Shown: positions 59,682 through 64,000 of the stretch, piece by piece
Layout: every line of letters begins with the position of its first letter
Position numbering within the stretch: the stretch's first letter is position 1
Assembly (NCBI GenBank): GCA_947632005.1
Contig: CANRNU010000005.1
Coordinates: 1 to 64,000, forward strand
Length of the DNA stretch: 64,000 bases
Direction: 5' to 3'
Origin: an uncultured Oscillospiraceae bacterium
GTDB lineage: Bacteria > Bacillota > Clostridia > Oscillospirales > Oscillospiraceae
Made by a program: the position numbers and the translations under genes
Notes under the pieces: generated by a model
Databases searched by the model: none
What the model saw: only the letters and a program-made list of their open reading frames with translations
What the model was told of the DNA's origin: nothing

Positions 59682-60268
59682 TCCTCCGCCTGTTCCACGT
59701 CCCCGCTCTCCACCAGCTCCCGATACCGGAAGCACTCCTTCACGTGGTCGTTGATGATCCCGCAGGCCTGCAGGTGGGCATAGACGGTCACGCTGCCGAT
59801 GAACTTCATGCCCCGCTTCTTCAGGTCTCCGGCGATGCGGTCGGAGAGTTCGTTGGACGCCGGGATATGGCCTAACTCATGCCCTTTATAGAGCATCGTC
59901 TTCCCGTCGGTCCAGCCCCAGAGATAGTCCGAAAACGTGCCAAACTCCGCCCGGATGCGCTGGACGCACCGGGCGTTTTTGATGACCGCCTCGATCTTCC
60001 GCCGGGAGCGGATCATGCCGGGCGCGGCCATGATGCGCTCCACATCCTCATCGGTGTAGGCCGCCACCTTGTCATAATCGAACCCGTCAAAGCAGCCCCG
60101 GAATATCTCCCGCTTGCGCAGCACCGTGTCCCAGCTCAGGCCGCACTGCATGGCCTCCAGCATGAGAAACTCAAACTGCTTGCGGTCGTCATGGACCGGC
60201 ACGCCCCACTCCTCGTCGTGGTAGCGTGTCTGCCGCTCATTCATCAGGCACCAGGGACATCTCTGCAT
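59678..60268 (-). CDS. tag: DNA-3-methyladenine glycosylase I (Tag)
   Basis: The 196-residue protein has the Tag features: RCPWCL at the N-terminus, YHDEEWGVPVHDDRKQFEFL, MLEAMQCGLSWDTVL and RKREIFRGCFDGFDYDKVA. C-terminal HLQACGIINDH completes the zinc site. It removes 3-methyladenine from DNA. Here it is coupled to a helicase-nuclease, a setting that suggests sensing of damaged or modified DNA instead of simple house-keeping. A zinc-binding Cys/His set appears complete. Confidence 0.93.
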   Translation of the reverse strand: MQRCPWCLMNERQTRYHDEEWGVPVHDDRKQFEFLMLEAMQCGLSWDTVLRKREIFRGCFDGFDYDKVAAYTDEDVERIMAAPGMIRSRRKIEAVIKNARCVQRIRAEFGTFSDYLWGWTDGKTMLYKGHELGHIPASNELSDRIAGDLKKRGMKFIGSVTVYAHLQACGIINDHVKECFRYRELVESGDVEQAEE

Positions 60269-60340
60269 AGCAAAACCTCATCCACTGCATTATCTTTTTT
60301 TCGGCAGATTTTAAGAAAACTCCAAAATCTGCCGAAGTTT

Positions 60341-60619
60341 TTACCTAGCCCTCACGCCAGGGTACTCCACGTCCACGGCTACACCGAACATATCCTCCAC
60401 CTCGCCGGCCAGGACAATCTCCGCCGCCAAGCCAGGGTTTGTCTCCAGCTGCTCTGTCATATACCGGGCCGCCTCCTCATGCCGGGTGCCCGTGATGACA
60501 TATATGCCATCCTTCGCGCCTATCCGGCGCAGGGGCAGGCGCGTCACCTGGTCCGGCCTGGCCTCCGCCCGCAGCGCGTCCCGCCACACCTCGCGATAGC
60601 TTCTCAATATGATGCTCAT
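60341..60619 (-). CDS. Hypothetical protein, 92 residues
   Basis: Not recognised. It contains SIILRSYREVWRDALRAEARP, YVITGTRHEEAARYMTEQLE and EIVLAGEVEDMFGVAVDVEYP, suggesting a small alpha/beta fold. AAGGAG lies 9 nt before the ATG. It is transcribed leftward between a 64-residue unknown gene and tag. Confidence 0.6.
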   Translation of the reverse strand: MSIILRSYREVWRDALRAEARPDQVTRLPLRRIGAKDGIYVITGTRHEEAARYMTEQLETNPGLAAEIVLAGEVEDMFGVAVDVEYPGVRAR

Positions 60620-60682
60620 ATATAGTTCTCCTTTTCATTTTACCGCAAAGCCGCTTATCCGGCAATGCCAAGTTGGCTGTCG

Positions 60683-60874
60683 TCAGTCCTCATCGTCCCA
60701 CAAAAAGTCATAGAACATCATCTCACCGATGCTGAAGGGGCGGTCCTGCTCGGCCTTTTTCATCTTTCTGTACGTCTCGCCGTCCACCGTGATGGTACGT
60801 TCCTCAAAGACCTTTTTCTTCCCGAACAGGCCGTATTTCTCCACCTGGACCGGCGCTCTGACTTTGTGATTCAT
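60683..60874 (-). CDS. Hypothetical protein, 63 residues
   Basis: Not recognised. The charged protein has APVQVEKYGLFGKKKVFEER, TVDGETYRKMKKAE and a C-terminal MMFYDFLWDDED. ATG at 60874 follows GGGAGGTG. It may form an operon with the 92-residue gene. The upstream side faces the riboswitch promoter on the other strand. Confidence 0.6.
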   Translation of the reverse strand: MNHKVRAPVQVEKYGLFGKKKVFEERTITVDGETYRKMKKAEQDRPFSIGEMMFYDFLWDDED

Positions 60875-60953
60875 AAAAACACCTCCCGGTATCCCCATCC
60901 TACGCGCATCGCTGTCCCATAAACTGGTCAGCAGTGAAATTGGGATGTGCGCG

Positions 60954-60982
60954 TTGACAACTCTTCGCTTTTGTGGCAGAAT
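60954..60982 (+). promoter_or_regulatory. Promoter of the riboswitch-controlled gene
   Basis: TTGACA (60954-60959), 17 bp, CAGAAT (60977-60982). The expected start near 60989 coincides with the first base of the riboswitch P1 helix. Confidence 0.8.
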
Positions 60983-60990
60983 AACAGCGA

Positions 60991-61118
60991 CCTATAAAGA
61001 GTGCGCGAGGGACAAGCCCTGTGACCGCACAGCAACCTGCCGCCGGCAAGGTGCTAAAGCTTGATCGATAGGGCAGGATAACGGCAACAGCCCCATCGAG
61101 ACGATGGGGCTGCTTTTT
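60991..61118 (+). ncRNA. SAM-I-clan riboswitch-like RNA with terminator
   Basis: The core matches the S-box: AAAGAG, then GAGGGACAAGCCCTGTGA (kink-turn helix), GCAACC and AAGGTGCTAAA. P1 is CCTAT/ATAGG (60991-60995, 61068-61072), P2 GTGCG/CGCAC (61001-61005, 61026-61030) and P3 ACCT..AGGT (61035-61052). Loop CAAG (61013-61016) can pair with CTTG (61060-61063), replacing the usual CTGG/CCAG pseudoknot. P4 is missing. A terminator AGCCCCATCG/CGATGGGGCT plus U tract follows (61089-61118). ATAGGGC of P1 can instead pair with GCCCCAT of the terminator, giving OFF-switch logic. Confidence 0.6.
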
Positions 61119-61156
61119 CGCTCTTTATGGGATCTTATCTGTAAGGAGCCTGTATC

Positions 61157-61528
61157 ATGGAAAACACGACTGATCAAACCACCACCCCGAAGAAGCAGTA
61201 CATAAGCGAAGGGCGGGTGCACGCCTTTCTCATCTGCGACCACTCTCTCACCGACAACAGCGCAGAGTTCTATGACTGGCTGGATGACGAAGGCTTCACC
61301 TTCGGCGGCCGCAAGGGCAATTATGGGGTCTGTCCCTGGTGCTATGCGGACATCACGCGAAAACTCTATGCTTTTGGGATGCCGGGCGTTCAGGTCGTCC
61401 CGGCCATCGGCGGCCACGCCATCACCGTCGATGAATTTAAGACGATCTACGCCATCTACAAGAAGTATGAGGGTAAGGAGATCTTCACCTTCCACACCAG
61501 TCGGTTTGATTATGACGCATCGGATTGA
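61157..61528 (+). CDS. Unknown 123-residue protein behind a SAM-clan riboswitch
   Basis: No family recognised. The sequence has RVHAFLICDHSLTDNSAEFY, FGGRKGNYGVCPWCYADITR with a CPWC pair, and a C-terminal AIYKKYEGKEIFTFHTSRFD. The size and fold hints suggest a small alpha/beta protein, cytoplasmic (no signal or TM). AAGGAG precedes the ATG. If the upstream RNA senses SAM or a relative, this protein may act on sulfur or methyl metabolism or accompany a methylation-linked defence; this is inference. Confidence 0.6.
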   Translation: MENTTDQTTTPKKQYISEGRVHAFLICDHSLTDNSAEFYDWLDDEGFTFGGRKGNYGVCPWCYADITRKLYAFGMPGVQVVPAIGGHAITVDEFKTIYAIYKKYEGKEIFTFHTSRFDYDASD

Positions 61529-61606
61529 CAAACCGACGCCTCTGTGACACGATGATATGAAAAGATCCGCGCGGGATAACGCGGAAAGCACATAAGGAGG
61601 AGCAAA

Positions 61607-62563
61607 ATGATACGCTGTAATTTTAGTAAAGTACGCGAACGGGACATGGATCTGCTTTTTATTCAGGCGTTCATGTCAGACCCTGGTTTTGCAGAACTCG
61701 TGGTCAGTGAAACGAAGTTTTCATACCGCCCATTCTCCATTGTAAAGGCCGAACTTTCTCAATCCATCGGTGACCTTGGCGAGACTGACATCATCTTTGT
61801 CATAGAAGCATGCGGCGTGCGTCATGGGCTTCTCATCGAGGACAAGGTCGATGCGCCGGCTATGCCGGATCAGTATGAGAGATACATAAAGCGCGGGGCG
61901 TGGGGTATAAACCATGGCGAGTTTGCAGATTTCTCCGTGTTCATCTTCAGCCCGGAAAAGTACCACGAATTGAATGAAGAGGCCCAGAAATACGATCATT
62001 TCATTTCATACGAGCGGTTCCTGAAGTATTTTGGCGGGAAGGACGACACAATCAGCATCATGAGAAGCCAGCAGCTTGCCCAAGCCATTAAAAAGGCGAA
62101 AAGGCCCCCGACTGCCGACCTGGATCAAGCAGCAAACGCCTTTTTTGTGAGATACAAAGAATACCAGAAGAGATATTTCCCCTCCCTGAACTGCACCACA
62201 AAGGAAACGTCGAACGGCTGGTGGCCGCACTATCCGACCCGGTTGGGAAACGTGTATCTGTACCACAAGATGCAGGAGGGATATGTCGATCTGACATTCT
62301 CCAATGCGGCACGGGAACTGCCTGCCGTTGAGAAGTTGGCCGAGTGGCTGGAGGACCACGGCATATCCGGCGCCAAGGCAGTAAAAACCGGCATGGCAGG
62401 CGCAGTACGGATCGTCGTCCCAAAGCTGCATGTGCAGGAGCCGTTTGAGAATGCGAGCGAAGAGGATCTGCGGGCTTGCTTTTCCGCCATTCAATCTCTG
62501 GTGGAATTTGCGAACATCGCGGAGCTTGCAAGCTCAATCAGCGCACTGAAAAGGAACAAGTAA
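61607..62563 (+). CDS. PD-(D/E)XK nuclease-like protein
   Basis: The 318-residue protein has a PD-(D/E)XK core: GETDIIFVIEAC, then HGLLIEDKVDAPAMPDQYER (Asp, Glu and Lys positions plus the conserved Q-x-x-R/Y helix). This matches the PF14281-type nuclease group seen on mobile and defence islands. The C-terminal half (YVDLTFSNAARELPAVEKL) is unassigned. AAGGAGGAG precedes the ATG. It stands alone 79 nt after the riboswitch gene. Confidence 0.75.
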   Translation: MIRCNFSKVRERDMDLLFIQAFMSDPGFAELVVSETKFSYRPFSIVKAELSQSIGDLGETDIIFVIEACGVRHGLLIEDKVDAPAMPDQYERYIKRGAWGINHGEFADFSVFIFSPEKYHELNEEAQKYDHFISYERFLKYFGGKDDTISIMRSQQLAQAIKKAKRPPTADLDQAANAFFVRYKEYQKRYFPSLNCTTKETSNGWWPHYPTRLGNVYLYHKMQEGYVDLTFSNAARELPAVEKLAEWLEDHGISGAKAVKTGMAGAVRIVVPKLHVQEPFENASEEDLRACFSAIQSLVEFANIAELASSISALKRNK

Positions 62564-62791
62564 CCAAAGGACAAAACCAGCCACGCAGGTGCAGTATATT
62601 GTGACTCGGACATACTTGGTCTTAAAGGCGAAATAGGTTTGATTTCTTTCTGGGGGCTTATCGCCAACAGCCTCATTCAGTGACCAATACCGAACTTGTT
62701 TTACCATTAGTGGCGAAGGAACGCACTCTTTCATCTCAGTTAAATTTTGTGCCTTGTGTTCATATTGTTCCCTTGTAACAATATAAACCAT
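62534..62791 (-). CDS. Possible 85-residue protein with one C-terminal TM helix
   Basis: The frame reads YIVTREQYEHKAQNLTEMKE, KQVRYWSLNEAVGDKPPERN and a hydrophobic TIYCTCVAGFVLWLLVPF end. Amino-acid composition looks protein-like and GC is low, but there is no ribosome site and its end overlaps the nuclease gene. It may be a remnant. Otherwise the 62564-62928 stretch holds only a terminator. Confidence 0.3.
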   Translation of the reverse strand: MVYIVTREQYEHKAQNLTEMKECVPSPLMVKQVRYWSLNEAVGDKPPERNQTYFAFKTKYVRVTIYCTCVAGFVLWLLVPFQCAD

Positions 62792-62834
62792 CTGTAAAAA
62801 GATAGATAGATTGGCTCAAATCTGCTTTGAACGA

Positions 62835-62876
62835 TAAAGAGGGCACGCAGGGCTTATGACCTGCGTGCCCTCTTTA
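62835..62876. terminator. Strong bidirectional terminator
   Basis: TAAAGAGGGCACGCAGG pairs with CCTGCGTGCCCTCTTTA over an 8-nt loop. It separates the low-GC defence genes from the high-GC CMD/AKR pair. Confidence 0.85.
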
Positions 62877-62928
62877 TGCCCTGATTTCTAACAAAGCCAT
62901 TATAGGATGATTGTGGCGGTGTTCCTCC

Positions 62929-63258
62929 CTATGCTTCTTCGTTCCACACGTCCTTGGCCAGGCGGAACACCGCCCACGCCTTGGGCCAGCCCACATAAAA
63001 TCCCACATGGGTCACGATGGCGGCTATCTCCCCGCGGGTAACGCCGTGGGCCTTGGCGTTCTCCAGGTGGTAGATGAGAGACGAATCCGTGATGCCCGAG
63101 CTCATCAGGGCCACCACAGTAATGACGCACCGGGTCTTCAGGTCGATGTCCTGGTTGTTCCAGTTCTCCCCGAAGAGAACGTCGTCGTTGAAGTGGGCAA
63201 AATCCGGCGCGAAATCGCCAAGCTGGTCCCTGCCCGCGGTCTGTGTGATCTTCTCCAT
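62929..63258 (-). CDS. Carboxymuconolactone decarboxylase-family protein
   Basis: The 109-residue protein shows the CMD/AhpD-like fold: RCVITVVALMSSGITDSSL, HLENAKAHGVTRGEIAAIV and THVGFYVGWPKAWAVFRLA. It lacks the AhpD CxxC pair, so peroxidase activity is not expected. AGGAGG lies 7 nt before the ATG at 63258. It follows the aldo/keto reductase by 14 nt; such CMD-AKR pairs are common in gut Bacillota, substrate unknown. Confidence 0.88.
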   Translation of the reverse strand: MEKITQTAGRDQLGDFAPDFAHFNDDVLFGENWNNQDIDLKTRCVITVVALMSSGITDSSLIYHLENAKAHGVTRGEIAAIVTHVGFYVGWPKAWAVFRLAKDVWNEEA

Positions 63259-63272
63259 GATGATCCCTCCTG

Positions 63273-64000
63273 TCATGCAAAATACTTTTCGATCTCGCGC
63301 ATCCGGGCCGACTGCTCCACATGGAAGGGGCAGCGGCTGTCGCAGTGGCCGCAGCCCACGCAGTCCGCGGCGGTCCTGGTGAGCGTGTGATAGTGCTCCG
63401 TCGCCAGTGGGTCCCCCGCTTTGGCCAAGTCGTAATACTTGTTGATGAGGCCCACATTCAGGCCCGCCGGGCAGGGCGCGCAGTGGTTGCAGTACACGCA
63501 CCGGCCTTTGGACTCCTTCGGGGTGAGGTTGGCAATGACGGAATAATCTCGCTCTTCGTCGGATGCGTCAAAATACGCGAGATTCCGCTTCAGCTCCTCC
63601 ACATTGGCCGCCCCGGGCAGCACCGTGAGTACGCCGGGCTTATCCAGGGCGTACTGAATGCACTGGGCTGGCGTCAGGGCCCGCTTGAAGGGGGACTGCT
63701 TCCCGTCCAGGAGTTGCCCCGCGTTAAAGGGCTTCATCACCGCGATGCCCACGTCCTCCGCCTCGCACCGCCGGTACAGCGCCTGCCGCTCCCCGTCAGA
63801 GCCGATGGCGTATTCGCCCTGGCCGTAGTCGTACATGGGGTTGATGGAGAACATGAGCATGTCCACGATGCCCTTGTCCAGCACATGGTGGACCGTGTCC
63901 GGGTTGTGGGAGGACAGGCCGATGTGCCGCACCACGCCCTGGGCCTTCATATCAAGCACATATTGCAGCGCCCCACTCTTTTCGTATGCCTCCACATCGG
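63273..64000 (-). CDS. Aldo/keto reductase with C-terminal 4Fe-4S ferredoxin domain, 5' end off-window
   Basis: The visible 240 or so residues hold the C-terminal half of the aldo/keto reductase barrel (VRHIGLSSHNPDTVHHVLD, VGIAVMKPFNAGQLLDGK, VLTVLPGAANVEELKRNLAY). A ferredoxin-type tail follows with CVYCNHCAPCPAG and CVGCGHCDSRCPFHV, ligands for two 4Fe-4S clusters. NADPH- or ferredoxin-linked reduction of a carbonyl is likely. The N-terminus with the catalytic Tyr lies beyond 64000. Confidence 0.92.
   Translation of the reverse strand, partial: DVEAYEKSGALQYVLDMKAQGVVRHIGLSSHNPDTVHHVLDKGIVDMLMFSINPMYDYGQGEYAIGSDGERQALYRRCEAEDVGIAVMKPFNAGQLLDGKQSPFKRALTPAQCIQYALDKPGVLTVLPGAANVEELKRNLAYFDASDEERDYSVIANLTPKESKGRCVYCNHCAPCPAGLNVGLINKYYDLAKAGDPLATEHYHTLTRTAADCVGCGHCDSRCPFHVEQSARMREIEKYFA

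Larger units (their letters stand above)
45388..64000. mobile_element. Integrated mobilizable island in spoVT (left end here, right end off-window)
   Basis: The left boundary is where spoVT homology stops (about 45387), with the 3' end of a large serine recombinase gene abutting it, the usual geometry of an attachment site. Behind it are parB, relaxase, mobC, candidate oriT, parM/parR-like genes and a Cys-rich VLP gene, then defence-type cargo. No conjugation pore genes appear in the window. The rest of spoVT was not found by eye before 64000. The stretch after about 62880 could already be chromosome if spoVT was split by further rearrangement. Confidence 0.7.

Noticed and set aside
62560..62930. 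Right end of the island with spoVT continuation
   Set aside because: No LEI-type continuation of spoVT or repeat of the GGCGACCC core was found here by eye.
45388..64000. Prophage
   Set aside because: No capsid, portal, terminase or tail genes; relaxase, MobC and ParM point to a mobilizable integrative element.

Overview
The window looks like the chromosome of a high-GC, spore-forming Bacillota of the Oscillospiraceae type (Flavonifractor, Lawsonibacter or Intestinimonas relatives). This is inferred from strong AGGAGG ribosome sites, consensus sigma-A promoters, the start of a spoVT gene, house-keeping gene order and a family of GC-rich intergenic repeats. No database search was possible; names rest on motifs and family knowledge.

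Backbone, 1 to about 45390. A partial tRNA-Thr leads in. Next come a glutamate-dehydrogenase-like gene that has lost its catalytic residues, a secreted coiled-coil/M23 murein hydrolase, carD, and a leftward ilvE-galE-glycerate kinase operon. A lipoprotein/response regulator/sensor kinase operon is followed by yqhQ, prmC, recA, recX, rimO, cysE, cysS and a MATE exporter. Then come a membrane pseudokinase with an SH3 domain, a GH13 amylase, a DUF2461 gene, a Fur/PerR-type regulator, a YihY protein, an Imm26 orphan, and a cad-type metal efflux operon (arsR, HMA protein, P-type ATPase). Further on are cardiolipin synthase, a hybrid sensor kinase paired with a solute-binding lipoprotein, a zinc macrodomain protein, a GLUG-repeat surface protein, a MarR/APC permease/PatB/RidA amino-acid cluster, asnS and an NlpC/P60-like hydrolase. 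Intergenic repeats sit inside several of these operons.

Mobile island, from about 45388 to beyond the right edge. After codon 33 the spoVT reading frame stops matching SpoVT, and a large serine recombinase gene begins on the opposite strand. Behind it lie parB, a MOBP-like relaxase, mobC, a hairpin-rich candidate oriT, a parM/parR-like segregation pair and a Cys-rich VLP gene. Cargo follows: a zinc-ribbon protein coupled to a sigma-70-like factor, a two-gene CBASS system (CD-NTase plus Cap15-like membrane effector), an XRE regulator with divergent small gene, a DNA-3-methyladenine glycosylase coupled to a PLD-helicase-DUF3427 protein, small unknown genes, and a PD-(D/E)XK nuclease. One unknown gene sits behind a compact RNA that folds like a SAM-I-clan riboswitch. 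The right attachment site and the remainder of spoVT are not in the window, so the last genes (CMD and ferredoxin-type aldo/keto reductase) may lie in the island or in the chromosome.

Most interesting points: (1) a mobilizable defence island lodged in a sporulation gene, which raises developmentally controlled excision; (2) the SAM-clan riboswitch variant on that island; (3) the glycosylase/helicase-nuclease pair; (4) a helically phased TTAAG array between nlpC and spoVT; (5) two pseudoenzymes, one GDH-like and one kinase-like.
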